From the NCBI GenBank assembly GCA_024402495.1, contig JAKSTR010000003.1:1-64000 (forward strand): a stretch of 64,000 bases of DNA, given 5' to 3'. Made by a program: the position numbers and the translations under genes. The stretch comes from Treponemataceae bacterium. GTDB lineage: Bacteria; Spirochaetota; Spirochaetia; Treponematales; Treponemataceae. The notes below the pieces were generated by a model. It did not search any database, was not told the origin of the DNA, and was given only the letters and a program-made list of their open reading frames with translations. Of the stretch, positions 33,728 through 44,165 are shown in pieces (positions within the stretch are counted from its first letter, which is position 1; each line of letters begins with the position of its first letter).

Positions 33728-34259
33728 TTCGGCAGAAATTGCCGCGGAAGAAATTAAAAAAGGTAACGTCGTAATTATTCCAACCGACACAATTTATGGT
33801 TTTTCTGCGTGCGGTGCTGCCGGCGATGCAAAAATCCGCCAGATTAAGGGCAGGGCAGAAACCAAGCCGTTTATTGAACTTATTTCCAGTATTGAAGATT
33901 TTGAAAAAATCAGCAAAATTGCGCTGCCGGAAAAGCTTGCAAAACTTTGGCCCGGTGCGTTAACCGTAATCGTACCGCGCAAAGAAGAATTTGGCGGCGG
34001 TACCGTTGCTTTGCGCTGCCCAAAAGACGAATGGCTTAGAAAAGTTGTAAGTCTTTGCGGTACATCAATTTATTCTACAAGCGTGAACCGTTCCGGCAGC
34101 CCGGCATTGTGGCAGATTTCCAATATTGCCGCCGAATTTGAGGATGAAACAAGCCTGATTGTTGATGACGGCGACAAACCGGCGGGAAAGGCTTCTACTC
34201 TGGTAGACATTACCGGCGGCGAAATTAAAGTTTTGCGGCAGGGTGAAGTAGTCATTTGA
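33702..34259 (+). CDS. tsaC: L-threonylcarbamoyladenylate synthase
   Basis: A 185-aa YrdC/Sua5-family enzyme that makes threonylcarbamoyl-AMP for the t6A37 tRNA modification. Signatures are IIPTDTIYGFSACG, IKGRAETKPF, LAKLWPGALTVIVP and STSVNRSGSPAL, and it ends VLRQGEVVI. It is short, with only the YrdC domain and no Sua5 domain. The start lies 26 nt inside the preceding gene, which suggests translational coupling. Confidence 0.94.
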   Translation: MKILKQQSNSAEIAAEEIKKGNVVIIPTDTIYGFSACGAAGDAKIRQIKGRAETKPFIELISSIEDFEKISKIALPEKLAKLWPGALTVIVPRKEEFGGGTVALRCPKDEWLRKVVSLCGTSIYSTSVNRSGSPALWQISNIAAEFEDETSLIVDDGDKPAGKASTLVDITGGEIKVLRQGEVVI

Positions 34260-34451
34260 TGTTGACGCAGAATTGCTTTTTTTAGATATTACTAAATAGT
34301 GATTTATGCCGATGGGGCGTTTACTTTTTCATGCTTTGCAGATGAAGGCTTGCAAAAACCTTGCATTTGGTAAAATGTGCAAAATATATTGAAATTGATA
34401 AAAAATTCATCGTTTGCTTTGTTTGCTTTATAAAATTAAAAACGCAAATAA

Positions 34452-34494
34452 AAAACCGGCATTTTGTATTTTTTCTGCAAAATTGCCGGTTTTC
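34452..34494. terminator. Bidirectional terminator between tsaC and smpB
   Basis: AAAACCGGCATTTTG pairs with CAAAATTGCCGGTTTT, leaving one bulged base, around a T-rich loop. A-runs and T-runs flank both sides. tsaC and smpB converge here. Confidence 0.85.
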
Positions 34495-34510
34495 AATTTT
34501 AAAAAATATT

Positions 34511-34978
34511 TTAGCCGTCCAGCTTGTTTCTGAATTCACGCTGCATATCGCGGTGCAAGTCGCGGTCACGTATGTCGGCGCGCTTGTCAAACATCTTTTT
34601 ACCTTTACAAACGCCCAAATTAACCTTTACGCGTCCGTCTTTCAAATAAAAATCCAGCGGAATAAGCGTGTAGCCTTTTTCTGTTACTTTGCGCTCCAAA
34701 CGCTTTATTTCGTCCCGGTGCAGCAAAAGCTTTTTTGGCCGGTCGGGGTCGTGGTTAAAAATTGAAGAATACACATATTCGGAAACGTGCAAGCCTTTTA
34801 CCCAAACTTCGCCTTTGATAATTTCAGCAAAAGCGTCCGGAAACGAAATATTTCCTTCTCTAAACGATTTAACTTCCGTTCCGCGCAGTTCAATGCCGCA
34901 TTCAAGAGAATCTTCGATAGTGTAGTTAAATCTGGCCTTTTTGTTTTGACCAATCAGCTTTGTGCCTTCCTTTTTCAT
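34511..34978 (-). CDS. smpB: SsrA-binding protein SmpB
   Basis: A 155-aa tmRNA partner for trans-translation and ribosome rescue. The family pattern is clear: GQNKKARFNYTIEDSLECGI, LRGTEVKSFREGNISF, the HDPDRPKKLLLHRDEI block and LIPLDFYLKDGRVKVNLGVCKGKK, with the basic C-tail DIRDRDLHRDMQREFRNK. The start agrees with the family N-terminus and has no Shine-Dalgarno; TATAAT ends 8 nt upstream. The ssrA RNA gene was not found in this window. Confidence 0.97.
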   Translation of the reverse strand: MKKEGTKLIGQNKKARFNYTIEDSLECGIELRGTEVKSFREGNISFPDAFAEIIKGEVWVKGLHVSEYVYSSIFNHDPDRPKKLLLHRDEIKRLERKVTEKGYTLIPLDFYLKDGRVKVNLGVCKGKKMFDKRADIRDRDLHRDMQREFRNKLDG

Positions 34979-34986
34979 AAAAACGA

Positions 34987-35015
34987 ATTATATTGGAATA
35001 AAAAAAAATCTTCAA
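34987..35015 (-). promoter_or_regulatory. smpB promoter, near-leaderless geometry
   Basis: On the minus strand, TTGAAG (35015-35010), 17 bp, TATAAT (34992-34987), then 8 nt, then the ATG at 34978. The predicted transcription start falls at or next to the start codon. Confidence 0.75.
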
Positions 35016-35073
35016 CCGCAAAAAATAGTAAAAACTGATAGAAAAAAAAATACCTGTATGCTAAAGTAAAGCT

Positions 35074-35835
35074 ATGCAAAGTAGAGACAGTGTTTATAAT
35101 TATTCTTACAGCCTGAAACAGCAAAGGCGCAGTGATATTTTTTTTGGTCTTATTTATATTTTAGTAATTTTTCTTCTTTGCATCAGCATCTTAACTTTTT
35201 TAATTTTCCCTGTTTCAGTTTCTTCTCAAAGCATGCAGCCAAAACTTTCCGGCGGCGAAATTGTTTTTGCAACGCCGCTTGCTTCGCCGCAAAAAGAAAA
35301 TTCGCTGAATATTCCGTTTTTTTCTTCAATTTTGCATTGCGTGCCGTTAAACCGCGGCGACATTGTTATTTTAGCGCCAAAATATCACGAAAAAACTACA
35401 GTCTGGCAGAAAATTGTTATAAAAGTTGTCCGCTTTGTCACTTTTCAAAAATATGACCCGATTACAAGTTCTAAATTTGTTAGCCAGAATTACTGTCTGC
35501 GCCGCCTTGTTGCCATGCCCGGCGATACGGTTTATTTAAAAAATTACGTTCTTTATGTAAAACCGGCAGACCAAAACCATTCTTTAACCGAATTTGAACT
35601 GACAAATACTGCTTACGATCTTTTGGTTGAAGAATTTAAGCCTGAATGGCATGAAAAAGGCGAGTTCAGCGGCAATTTGGACCCGATTGTTTTGGGCGAA
35701 AATGAATATTTTGTTCTTGCCGACAACCGTTCCCACGGCGTAGATTCGCGCTACTGGGGCGCCGTAAAAAGCGACAAAATTGCCGGAAAAATTATTTTGC
35801 GTTTCTGGCCGTTTAGCAAGTTTTCTGCCTTTTAG
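35074..35835 (+). CDS. lepB: Signal peptidase I homologue with Arg at the catalytic Lys position
   Basis: A 253-aa membrane protein with a TM helix at about 23-46 and the S26 serine-peptidase layout: VSSQSMQPKL, with Ser53 as nucleophile, then a box D of CLRRLVAMPGDTV, and the late NEYFVLADNRSHGVDSRYWG (box E). In E. coli LepB the general base Lys145 is six residues before the P of PGD. Here that position is Arg143, with codons CGC CGC. The protein may be inactive, use another base, or be specialised. An extended -10 (TGC-TAAAGT) ends 6 nt before the ATG, with no clear Shine-Dalgarno. hemW follows after 17 nt. Confidence 0.87.
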   Translation: MQSRDSVYNYSYSLKQQRRSDIFFGLIYILVIFLLCISILTFLIFPVSVSSQSMQPKLSGGEIVFATPLASPQKENSLNIPFFSSILHCVPLNRGDIVILAPKYHEKTTVWQKIVIKVVRFVTFQKYDPITSSKFVSQNYCLRRLVAMPGDTVYLKNYVLYVKPADQNHSLTEFELTNTAYDLLVEEFKPEWHEKGEFSGNLDPIVLGENEYFVLADNRSHGVDSRYWGAVKSDKIAGKIILRFWPFSKFSAF

Positions 35836-35852
35836 TTTTATTTGAATAAATA

Positions 35853-37058
35853 ATGAACCCGCCAGATTCTTTTGCGCTTTATCTGCATATTCCGTTTTGC
35901 CGTTCAAAATGTGCCTACTGCGATTTTTTTTCCATAAAAACAGAAAATAATATTGAAAATGAATACATTTCCGCGCTGATTAACGAAGCCCGGCTGCGAA
36001 AAAAGCAGTTTGGCGCAAAAACCTGGTTTTCCATTTATATTGGCGGCGGTACGCCAAGCCTTTTAGCGCCGCAGCAAATTGTTTTTTTGCTGAATGAATT
36101 GTGCCAAATTTGCCCGCTGGAAAAAGACGCAGAAGTTACAGTTGAATGCAATCCGGACGATATAACGGAAGATTTTTTACAGATTATAAAAAATTCGCCG
36201 GTTAACCGCCTTTCTTTGGGTATTCAGTCGCTAAACGATAAAAGTTTGCAAATTATTGGGCGCCGGGCAAAACTGGCAGAAAATTTGCGTGCAATTGAAC
36301 TGATTAACAAGTTTTGGCTTTGCAAAAATTCTGCAAAGTCTGGTAGTGCCGGGCGCCGCTTTTCTGCCGATTTAATTTGCGGTTTGCCGCTTCAAACTGA
36401 AAAAGATTTTTTAGAAGATTTGCAAAAAATCATAAACTGCGGCGCCGACCATATTTCACTTTATTCTCTTATGCTGGAAGAAAATACAAGGCTTTTTAAT
36501 ATGGTAGAAAAAGGGCTTTGCAAAATTAATCAGGATGAAAGCGACGAATGGTGGATTTTGGGGCGCGACTTGCTGGAAAAAAATGGTTTTGCCCAGTATG
36601 AGGTTAGTAATTTTTGCAAAGCCGGCTGCGAAAGCCGCCACAATCTTTGTTACTGGCAGATGCAGAATTATATTGGTATTGGCGCCGGTGCAACTGGTAC
36701 TGTTGCCAATTTGCGTTATACAAATACCACAAATATTGAAAAATATGTCCAGTTTTTTAGAGATTTTGGAGAAAATAGCGAAATTGCAGATTTTTCCCAT
36801 TTGACGCAAATAGAAGAAATTGAAAATTTGGACAGAGAGACGCAGATTTTTGAATTTCTGATGATGGGTTTCAGGCTTTTAGATGGTCCAAATGCAGAAG
36901 ATTTTTACAGCCGGTTTGGCGAAAATATTGAAAATTATGTAAAAGAACCGCTGACAAGATGGCAAAAAAAGAACCTTGCCGTTTGCACAGAAAATAAATA
37001 TGCGCTTAATCAGCAAGGTTTGTTATTGCTAAATTCTTTTATGCAGGAATTATTTTAA
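35853..37058 (+). CDS. hemW: HemW-type radical SAM haem chaperone
   Basis: A 401-aa radical-SAM protein of the HemN/HemW family. The cluster motif CRSKCAYC follows LYLHIPF; GGGTPSLL, VECNPDD and RLSLGIQSLND follow in order, and the HemW C-terminal domain is present. HemW moves haem to target proteins; it lacks the two-SAM features of true coproporphyrinogen dehydrogenase HemN. It probably shares the lepB transcript. Confidence 0.92.
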   Translation: MNPPDSFALYLHIPFCRSKCAYCDFFSIKTENNIENEYISALINEARLRKKQFGAKTWFSIYIGGGTPSLLAPQQIVFLLNELCQICPLEKDAEVTVECNPDDITEDFLQIIKNSPVNRLSLGIQSLNDKSLQIIGRRAKLAENLRAIELINKFWLCKNSAKSGSAGRRFSADLICGLPLQTEKDFLEDLQKIINCGADHISLYSLMLEENTRLFNMVEKGLCKINQDESDEWWILGRDLLEKNGFAQYEVSNFCKAGCESRHNLCYWQMQNYIGIGAGATGTVANLRYTNTTNIEKYVQFFRDFGENSEIADFSHLTQIEEIENLDRETQIFEFLMMGFRLLDGPNAEDFYSRFGENIENYVKEPLTRWQKKNLAVCTENKYALNQQGLLLLNSFMQELF

Positions 37059-37094
37059 ATCTCCAAAATATTAAATATTTCTAAAAACTCTAAA

Positions 37095-39677
37095 TTATTC
37101 TTTATAAAAATCACTCAGCAGGCGGTACAAATTATTCAGTTTTGTATGTTTTTCTTCGCTTAAATCTTTTGCTTCGTCTATCAAAAGTTCCAGGCTGGAT
37201 AAACTTTCGTTTAGCGCGGTAGAAAAACCGCATGAAGGTTTCAGCCAGTATGTTCCGCGGCCGTCGGAGTAGAGTGTTATAAAGCCCAGTTCTTTTGTTT
37301 TTTCTTTTGCCGGCGTAATGCGCATAACCCATTTCAGCGCGTCAAAAAGACCTTCCGGATTTTCGGCGTAATTTACGTTTGCTTTTTTAGGCCACGATTT
37401 TGTTTCCACCGGGTTTAAATCTAATTTTTGCCCGATTTTTACAATTTGCGAAAATTTTTCGCCTGCAAGAAGCTTGTATTTTGCCTTTTTTACCGGAATT
37501 ACCAGGCAGGATTTTAAATCGTTAAGCTGCTTCAAATATGTTTCGGGCACGTTGTCGTTAATGCCGGAAACGATATTTTTAAATTTCGGCCATGGCAGAA
37601 TAAGCTGCTTTTTGCCTTTGTATCTTTCAATTTCAAAAGTTTCGCCGCAAATTTTTACAATATTGTCGTTTGCTTCGTTTGCGTTTGAATCTTTTGCAAT
37701 TTTCGCCTTCCTGTCGGATTTTTTATCGCTTGATTCGGCGTTTTTATGTTTTTCTGTAAATCTGCTGTCAGAATTTCCGCTGCAAAGCTGTTTTTCCAAA
37801 TTAACATCAATGCGCTGTAAAATTTTCTTATTCAGTGGCGAAACAGACATTGCAAACATTCGCGAAGTTTTTACAATTTCGCCTGCAACAATAAACTGGT
37901 GTTCTTCCCTGAAAAGGCTTGACCCCGGATGAATCTGGATATGTTCTGCGGTAAGTGAACGGTAACTTTCACGGCGTTCGCGCACGCACACAAACTGAAC
38001 CATGCCCACGGCAATACAGGTTAAATAATCGTCAACGGTGCCGCCGTTTAGCACTGGCACGCCCAAATCAGACACAATCTGTTCAAGCTGAATCTTAATA
38101 TTGGCAATTTCTGCCATAACGCGCTGATCAAGATAGCTGCGCTTGCAGAAAACATCTTTTTTTTCTGCTGCAAGATAGCGTTTGTAAATTGAAAGATAAG
38201 AAACAAAGTCGCCTTTTTCTGCCCTGAACTGGTGGTGGGCAAGCCGGGCTTCGGCTTCTTCGCCGGGCGGTAAAACAAAAGGCGACTGTGCCGACAAAAA
38301 CGAGCAGGCGATTATTACTTCTTCAAGAACATTCGGGTAGTTTAAAATTGCTTCAACAATTATGCGGCTTATTCGCGGCATCAAAGGAAATTCAACCATA
38401 AGCTTGCCGATGGGCGAAAGTGTATGGTCTGAATTTATTGCTTTCAGCATGTTTAAGGTTTCAATTGCACCGCGCAGGCTTTCCGGGTTTGGCGGCGAAA
38501 TAAAATCGAACTGTTCAAAATCGCTAATGCCCAGTTCTGCCATGCGCAAAATTACTTCCGACAAATCGGTGCGGTAGATTTCTTCGGTGGTGTACATTTG
38601 CCGGTTTTCAAAATCTTTGCGGCTGTACAGGCGGTAACAGGTGCCGCTTTGGGTACGCCCGGCACGACCTTTGCGCTGGTTGCACGATGCTTTAGAAACG
38701 GAAGTTTCAATTAAGCTGGACGTAAAAGTTTTGGGACTGTAATAATTCAGTTTTGCCAAGCCGCTGTCTATTACGCTCGTAATTCCGGCAATTGTAACGC
38801 TGGTTTCGGCAATATTTGTAGAAATTACGATTTTTTTCTTTGTGAAGGGCGCTTTTTCAAAAACACGTTCCTGTTCTTCTTTGGCAAGGCGCCCGTAAAG
38901 CGGAATTAGATGAAGCCGCCTGCCGAATGGTGCATGGGTTAAATGCGTTATGCAGTCTTTTATGATTTTTTCGCCGGGCAGAAAAATTAATGTATCGCCG
39001 GCATCGTTATTCATCAAAATGCGTTCAACGGTATGGTTAATTTTTTCAAGAAGCGCTTCGCTGGCGGATTCGCTTGTAGTGCTTACCGGCACGGTCGGCG
39101 GGTCGTAAACAACGGTAACAGGGTAGGTGATTGTATCAATGTTTACAATCGGGCAGTTGTTGAAATAGGCAGAAAAAAGTTCGGCGTTCATTGTTGCCGA
39201 AGAAACTATAACCTTAAAATCGCTGCGGTATGCACATACGCGTTTTAAAAGCCCAAGTACAAAGTCAATGTTCAGGCTGCGTTCGTGGGCTTCGTCTACC
39301 ATTACCACCGAATATTTGCTCATCCATGGGTCAAGCTTCATTTCCTGAAGCAAAATACCGTCGGTCATGATTTTTATTTTGGTTGTAATATCGGTTTTGT
39401 CTTCAAAACGCATTTTATAGCCAACCAGACCGGGGTAAGTTGTGCCAAGCTGCTTAGAAATAAATTCGCTTACGGAAAGGGCAGCAATGCGACGGGGCTG
39501 GGTAACGGCTATCATTCCAGTTGAAGAATAACCGGCTTCGTGTAAAATTACCGGCAGCTGGGTTGTCTTTCCGGAACCTGTCGGGCTTTGTACAACAATC
39601 ACCTGATTATTTTCCAGCATATCCAAAATGCGCTGTTTTTGCTGATAAACGGGTAAATTCATATATTCAGGTGTCAT
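37095..39677 (-). CDS. hrpA: DEAH-box RNA helicase, HrpA/HrpB-like
   Basis: An 860-aa DEAH helicase. Motif I is PTGSGKTTQLP (about 32-42), motif II DEAHERS, motif III SATMNAE, and motif VI QRKGRAGRTQSGTCYRLYS. HA2 and OB-fold regions follow. A basic, Asn/Lys-rich insert (about 620-660) separates the OB fold from the tail. It is shorter than E. coli HrpA (1300 aa), nearer HrpB length, so HrpB cannot be excluded. AAAGGA precedes the ATG. The role would be RNP or mRNA remodelling. Confidence 0.9.
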   Translation of the reverse strand: MTPEYMNLPVYQQKQRILDMLENNQVIVVQSPTGSGKTTQLPVILHEAGYSSTGMIAVTQPRRIAALSVSEFISKQLGTTYPGLVGYKMRFEDKTDITTKIKIMTDGILLQEMKLDPWMSKYSVVMVDEAHERSLNIDFVLGLLKRVCAYRSDFKVIVSSATMNAELFSAYFNNCPIVNIDTITYPVTVVYDPPTVPVSTTSESASEALLEKINHTVERILMNNDAGDTLIFLPGEKIIKDCITHLTHAPFGRRLHLIPLYGRLAKEEQERVFEKAPFTKKKIVISTNIAETSVTIAGITSVIDSGLAKLNYYSPKTFTSSLIETSVSKASCNQRKGRAGRTQSGTCYRLYSRKDFENRQMYTTEEIYRTDLSEVILRMAELGISDFEQFDFISPPNPESLRGAIETLNMLKAINSDHTLSPIGKLMVEFPLMPRISRIIVEAILNYPNVLEEVIIACSFLSAQSPFVLPPGEEAEARLAHHQFRAEKGDFVSYLSIYKRYLAAEKKDVFCKRSYLDQRVMAEIANIKIQLEQIVSDLGVPVLNGGTVDDYLTCIAVGMVQFVCVRERRESYRSLTAEHIQIHPGSSLFREEHQFIVAGEIVKTSRMFAMSVSPLNKKILQRIDVNLEKQLCSGNSDSRFTEKHKNAESSDKKSDRKAKIAKDSNANEANDNIVKICGETFEIERYKGKKQLILPWPKFKNIVSGINDNVPETYLKQLNDLKSCLVIPVKKAKYKLLAGEKFSQIVKIGQKLDLNPVETKSWPKKANVNYAENPEGLFDALKWVMRITPAKEKTKELGFITLYSDGRGTYWLKPSCGFSTALNESLSSLELLIDEAKDLSEEKHTKLNNLYRLLSDFYKE

Positions 39678-39727
39678 TGCTAAAATCCTTTAAGCCGAAA
39701 TTTTCCAAAAAAAAGAATGTTTTGCGT

Positions 39728-40633
39728 TTAATAACAGTCCCAGTTGTACAAAACTTTTGTAAAATCGGCGTTCTGTAAGGCGTTTTTGGGAATAAAAAAG
39801 TTTGCAATTCCGTCGTCTCCAAATTGAAGGTTTGTAGAATCGCTTTCCAATTGCAGAAGCAGATAATCGTAGTCAGAATAGTCAGCGGCGGCGCAACGCG
39901 GGTCATCCTGACAGAATCCCGGATAACCGCCTGTTTTGCTTTCAAAATCGCCCAAATCTTTGGTGATTTTATCAATGAAAGCGTTGTCAAGGTCAAAATA
40001 TGTTTCAATTTTATCTTCGCCGTAGTTTTTGTTATACTTTTCTACAAAAATATCGTCAAAATTTTCGTTGTTTATAGAAATTGTGCTGATGCCTTCTTCA
40101 AAAACCAGCCTGATGTTTTCTGCCAAAATCGGGCTGCGGGCTTTATTTTCTTCGTCTTCAACAATCCGGGCTTTTACGTCTTCAATGCTGACGCCTGTAT
40201 CAACTTGTTCAAAATAGCGTACTTTAAAGCCTGTCTGTTCTGTCAGATTTTCAGAATCCCAGCCGTAATATCTGTCTTTTGCAATAAAAAACTGCAAAAT
40301 ACCAGTTTTGGGCAGCTGGCAAAAATCAAATTTTACCAGATCGGCGCAGTTAATTTGCAGTAAAAGCTGCATTTGCTTTTGGTTTGCATCAAGCGGAAAA
40401 CTTTCGCCTTTTGGCAGATACGGAAAACCGCCCAGTTTGCTTGCAAAAATATTTTCATCAATGCTGTCAAAACTGATTTTTACACATTTTTCGCTGAATT
40501 CGCGTTTGATCTGCTCTAATGTCAAATTAAAAACTTCGCTGTCTTTATTTGTGTTTTCTTCAGCGCTGTTTTTTTCACTTGCGGCGGCGGTTTCTTCGTT
40601 TTTTTTGTTTTTCTTAAACAGGTTTTCAAACAT
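39728..40633 (-). CDS. YwqG-like DUF1963 protein
   Basis: A 301-aa soluble protein with DUF1963 marks: KLGGFPYLPKGESFP, MQLLLQINCADL, LQFFIAKDRYYGWD, and near the end GGYPGFCQDDPR and LLLQLESDS. A polar Lys/Glu stretch (residues 5-30) precedes the domain. The family, named for Bacillus YwqG, has no assigned biochemical role and often sits near toxin or immunity genes, though not here. It starts one base after the plsC stop, so it is in the secA-plsC operon. Confidence 0.88.
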   Translation of the reverse strand: MFENLFKKNKKNEETAAASEKNSAEENTNKDSEVFNLTLEQIKREFSEKCVKISFDSIDENIFASKLGGFPYLPKGESFPLDANQKQMQLLLQINCADLVKFDFCQLPKTGILQFFIAKDRYYGWDSENLTEQTGFKVRYFEQVDTGVSIEDVKARIVEDEENKARSPILAENIRLVFEEGISTISINNENFDDIFVEKYNKNYGEDKIETYFDLDNAFIDKITKDLGDFESKTGGYPGFCQDDPRCAAADYSDYDYLLLQLESDSTNLQFGDDGIANFFIPKNALQNADFTKVLYNWDCY

Positions 40634-40634
40634 A

Positions 40635-41375
40635 TTATTTTTCTTCTTTTACAATTGTTTTATCAGCCAGGGCAGAAGCTACAATTTGCTGAACTTTTGC
40701 AGGAATTTCTGCCTGTTCTTCACGTGTTAAACCGGCTGTCGGAATTGCCGGATGCAAGGTAATAGAAACTTCGCCGCTGTCAATTCCGTGGTCTTCGTAT
40801 AATTTGTAAGTTCCGTCAATTGTAAAAGGCACAATCGGCGCACCAGACTTAAACGCAAGTTTAAAACTGCCCGGCTTAAATTCCAGCATCGGTCCGCCTT
40901 TGCTGCGGTGACCTTCCGGAAAAATTACCAGCGAATAGCCTTTTTTTACATTTTCAATTGCTTCGTTCATTGCCTGCAGCGACTGGCGCGGGCTGTTGCG
41001 CACCATAAAAGTACATTGCATAAGCTTCATCCATGTTGAAAGTACAGGAACTTTAAGGATTTCTGCTTTTGCAATAAATGCTTTTGGTGTATCAACATAG
41101 CCCAAAAGAACAGGAATATCAAAATAACCCTGATGGTTGCCTACAAAAACACAAACCCCGTCTTTAGGAAGATTTTCTGCACCGTTTACCGTTACTTTGG
41201 TATCTTTACCGGTGTATGCAATCATTGTGCGAGCCCAGTTACCAACAAGCGGCACAACCAGTGCATCGCGTTCTGCAATTTTACCTTCTTTATCAAGCTT
41301 TTTTGCCTGACGCAATTTTTTATTTTGCGCAACAAGGTTAAAAAATACTCTTATAAGCATCCACAAAGTTTTCAT
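40635..41375 (-). CDS. plsC: 1-acyl-sn-glycerol-3-phosphate acyltransferase
   Basis: A 246-aa membrane-associated acyltransferase that makes phosphatidic acid. The catalytic motif NHQGYFD (NHxxxxD) and the phosphate-binding FPEGHRSK are present, plus GAPIVPFTIDG. AAGGAAGG, within the 12-nt gap after secA, gives it a strong ribosome site. It is of ordinary PlsC length. Confidence 0.93.
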   Translation of the reverse strand: MKTLWMLIRVFFNLVAQNKKLRQAKKLDKEGKIAERDALVVPLVGNWARTMIAYTGKDTKVTVNGAENLPKDGVCVFVGNHQGYFDIPVLLGYVDTPKAFIAKAEILKVPVLSTWMKLMQCTFMVRNSPRQSLQAMNEAIENVKKGYSLVIFPEGHRSKGGPMLEFKPGSFKLAFKSGAPIVPFTIDGTYKLYEDHGIDSGEVSITLHPAIPTAGLTREEQAEIPAKVQQIVASALADKTIVKEEK

Positions 41376-41387
41376 TATTTCCTTCCT

Positions 41388-44159
41388 TTAGCGGCCGCAG
41401 CACTGTTTATATTTTTTGCCAGAACCGCAAGGGCAAGGATCGTTGCGGCCAACTTTTGGAGTAGTGCGGACATACTGTGCATTTTCCGGGCGGCTTGAAC
41501 CGCTCATAACGGAACTGCGAGGTGTTGCATTTGCAGCCGAGGCAAAAGAACCCGAATCCTGATGCTGGGCGTTCATGTTTGCGCGGCGTACAGGCACATT
41601 GCGGTGAACGTCGCCGTCTTCGCTAACCTGAACTTTTACGCGGAAAACTTTTGATGCAATATCTACGCGGATAGAATCAAGCATATCGTAGAAAATATTG
41701 AAACCGTCGATTTTGTATTCCGTAAGCGGGTTTTTTGAACCGTAAGAACGCAGGTAAACTGCTTCGCGCAGGCTTTCCAAAGTTTCAAGGTGGTCAAGCC
41801 ACTTGCGGTCAATTGCCTGAATGTACAGGGAACGGATGAACCAGTTCAAGTTTTCTTTTCCGGCAAGCAGTTCCTTAGACTGCAAATCCTGACGCATAAG
41901 TTCAACGATTGCATCTTTTAATTCTTCTTCATTTTTGGCACTGTAATCGCCTTCGTTTAAGCTGAGCGAAAGACCGAAAGTTTTTTTGATGTTGTTAAGA
42001 AGCGCGCCAAATGCCTGATTGCCTTTTTTGCGGATGTCTGATTTGTATTCGTCTACAAAATCTTCTACAGTTTCCGTGGCGGTTTGCATAACGCGTGCAG
42101 TCAAATCGTTGTCTGCAATAATGTCATCGCGCTGGCTGTAAATAAACGTACGCTGTTCGTTCAGAACATCGTCAAAGTCAAGCAGGTGCTTACGGATTTC
42201 AAAGTTGCGCTCTTCAACCTTTGTCTGGGCTTTTTCAATTGTTTTGTTAAGAAGCGAATGGTTCAAAGGTTCGCCGTTCGGCATACCCATGTGGCTCATC
42301 ATGCTCTTCATTTTTTCGCCGCCAAACAGGCGCATCAAATCGTCATCAAGCGACAGATAGAACTTACTGCGGCCCGGGTCGCCCTGACGGCCTGAACGAC
42401 CGCGGAGCTGGTTGTCGATACGGCGGCTTTCGTGGCGTTCCGTACCGATTACGTACAGACCGCCGAGATTTTTAACTTCTTCGTAGTCTTTAAGCCACTG
42501 TTCTTTTTCCATTTTATAGGCTGCTTCAAACTGTTCCGGCGTTGCTTCGGTTCCGGCACGTTTGCGGGCACGGTATTCCGGGTTGCCGCCAAGCTTGATG
42601 TCGGTACCGCGGCCAGCCATGTTTGTAGCAATCGTTACGGCGCCTTTTGCACCGGCTTCTGCAATAATCAAAGCTTCGCGGGCGTGGTTTTTAGCGTTCA
42701 AAACTTCGTGGCGTATGCCGTGGCGCATTAACAGTGCCGAAAGCTTTTCTGATTTTTCAATTGAAATTGTACCAACCAGAACCGGCTGGCCTTTTTTGTG
42801 AACTTCTTCAATTTCCTTGCAGATTGCGTTCCATTTGTCGTTTTCCGTCAAATAAACTTCGTCGTCTTCGTCAATACGGGCAACCGGCTTATGGGTTGGC
42901 ACGACAACAACATCGAGGTTGTAAATTTTGCCAAATTCAACGGCTTCGGTTTCGGCTGTACCGGTCATTCCCGAAAGTTTTTCGTACATACGGAAGAAGT
43001 TCTGGAATGTAATTGTTGCCATTGTGCGGCTGCGCTGGGCAACCTTGATATGTTCTTTTGCTTCAATTGCCTGATGCAGACCGTCGCCGTAACGGCGGCC
43101 TTCAAGAATACGGCCTGTAAATTCGTCTACAATCTGAACCTGACGGTCTTTTACAACGTAGTCAACGTCAACTTTGTACAGATGGTGGGCGCGAACTGCC
43201 TGTGTAAAATAGTGAATGTATTCAAAGTTTTCTTCGTTGAAAAGGCTGCCGCTGATTAAATTATGTTTCTGCAAAATTTCTTCAATATGCAGCATACCCT
43301 GGTCTGTAAACGAAACGCCCTTGTTTTTTTCGTTCAGCTTATAGTCGCCGGTAATAACTTCGCCCTGGGCTTCGTCCGGATAATCGCCGGTTTCAGGATT
43401 TTTTTCGGCTTCTACAAGCTGGCTTACGTATTTATCAACTTCGTGATATTTAAATGTATCATCTTCGCCCTGACCTGAAATGATAAGCGGGGTACGGGCT
43501 TCATCAATCAAGATCGAGTCAATTTCGTCGACGATACCGTATGCAAAACCGCGCTGAACTTTCTTTTCCGGCGGAAATTTCATGTTGTCGCGCAAATAGT
43601 CAAAACCGAATTCGTTGTTCGTACCGTAGGTAATGTCGCAGCTGTATGCCTTGATGCGGGCATCGTTGTCCATGCTTGCGCTTATAATGCCGACACTTAC
43701 GCCAAGATATTCGTAAACCGGGCGCATCCATTCGGCGTTGCGTTCTGCAAGGTAATCGTTTACGGTAATTACGTGCACGCCTTTTTCTGTCAGCGAGTTA
43801 AGGTATGCAGCCGGAACTGTCATAAGGGTTTTACCTTCACCGGTTTTAAGTTCTGCAATTTTGCCTGCGTTAAGCACGATTGCGCCCTTAAGCTGGGAAT
43901 CGTAAGGACGTTCTCCCAGTTTGCGTGAAGCGGCTTCGCGAACCAGAGCAAATGCTTCCGGAACAAGGTCTTCTAAGGTTTCGCCGTTTTTAAGGCGGTC
44001 TTTAAATTGCTGTGTAATTTTAGGAAAATCTTCATCAGAAAGGCTTTGTGCCCAACTTTCTTTTTCGTTAATTTTTTTTACGATTGGCAATAATTCTTTT
44101 TCGTCACGGTCTCTTTTTGAACCAAAAATAGCGGTAACGATTTTATCTACTGTGTTCAT
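41388..44159 (-). CDS. secA: Protein translocase ATPase SecA
   Basis: A 923-aa SecA. Walker A TGEGKT is at 106-111, [20 protein letters not shown] marks Walker B and the DEAD-like motif, and [10 protein letters not shown] and [12 protein letters not shown] follow. The C-terminus is the zinc-binding SEC-C tail [15 protein letters not shown] that contacts SecB and phospholipid. The start agrees with the family, but no Shine-Dalgarno precedes it; a near-perfect promoter ends 6 nt upstream, so a leaderless mRNA is likely. plsC, the DUF1963 gene and perhaps hrpA follow in the same direction. Confidence 0.98.
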   Translation of the reverse strand: MNTVDKIVTAIFGSKRDRDEKELLPIVKKINEKESWAQSLSDEDFPKITQQFKDRLKNGETLEDLVPEAFALVREAASRKLGERPYDSQLKGAIVLNAGKIAELKTGEGKTLMTVPAAYLNSLTEKGVHVITVNDYLAERNAEWMRPVYEYLGVSVGIISASMDNDARIKAYSCDITYGTNNEFGFDYLRDNMKFPPEKKVQRGFAYGIVDEIDSILIDEARTPLIISGQGEDDTFKYHEVDKYVSQLVEAEKNPETGDYPDEAQGEVITGDYKLNEKNKGVSFTDQGMLHIEEILQKHNLISGSLFNEENFEYIHYFTQAVRAHHLYKVDVDYVVKDRQVQIVDEFTGRILEGRRYGDGLHQAIEAKEHIKVAQRSRTMATITFQNFFRMYEKLSGMTGTAETEAVEFGKIYNLDVVVVPTHKPVARIDEDDEVYLTENDKWNAICKEIEEVHKKGQPVLVGTISIEKSEKLSALLMRHGIRHEVLNAKNHAREALIIAEAGAKGAVTIATNMAGRGTDIKLGGNPEYRARKRAGTEATPEQFEAAYKMEKEQWLKDYEEVKNLGGLYVIGTERHESRRIDNQLRGRSGRQGDPGRSKFYLSLDDDLMRLFGGEKMKSMMSHMGMPNGEPLNHSLLNKTIEKAQTKVEERNFEIRKHLLDFDDVLNEQRTFIYSQRDDIIADNDLTARVMQTATETVEDFVDEYKSDIRKKGNQAFGALLNNIKKTFGLSLSLNEGDYSAKNEEELKDAIVELMRQDLQSKELLAGKENLNWFIRSLYIQAIDRKWLDHLETLESLREAVYLRSYGSKNPLTEYKIDGFNIFYDMLDSIRVDIASKVFRVKVQVSEDGDVHRNVPVRRANMNAQHQDSGSFASAANATPRSSVMSGSSRPENAQYVRTTPKVGRNDPCPCGSGKKYKQCCGR

Positions 44160-44165
44160 GTTTTT

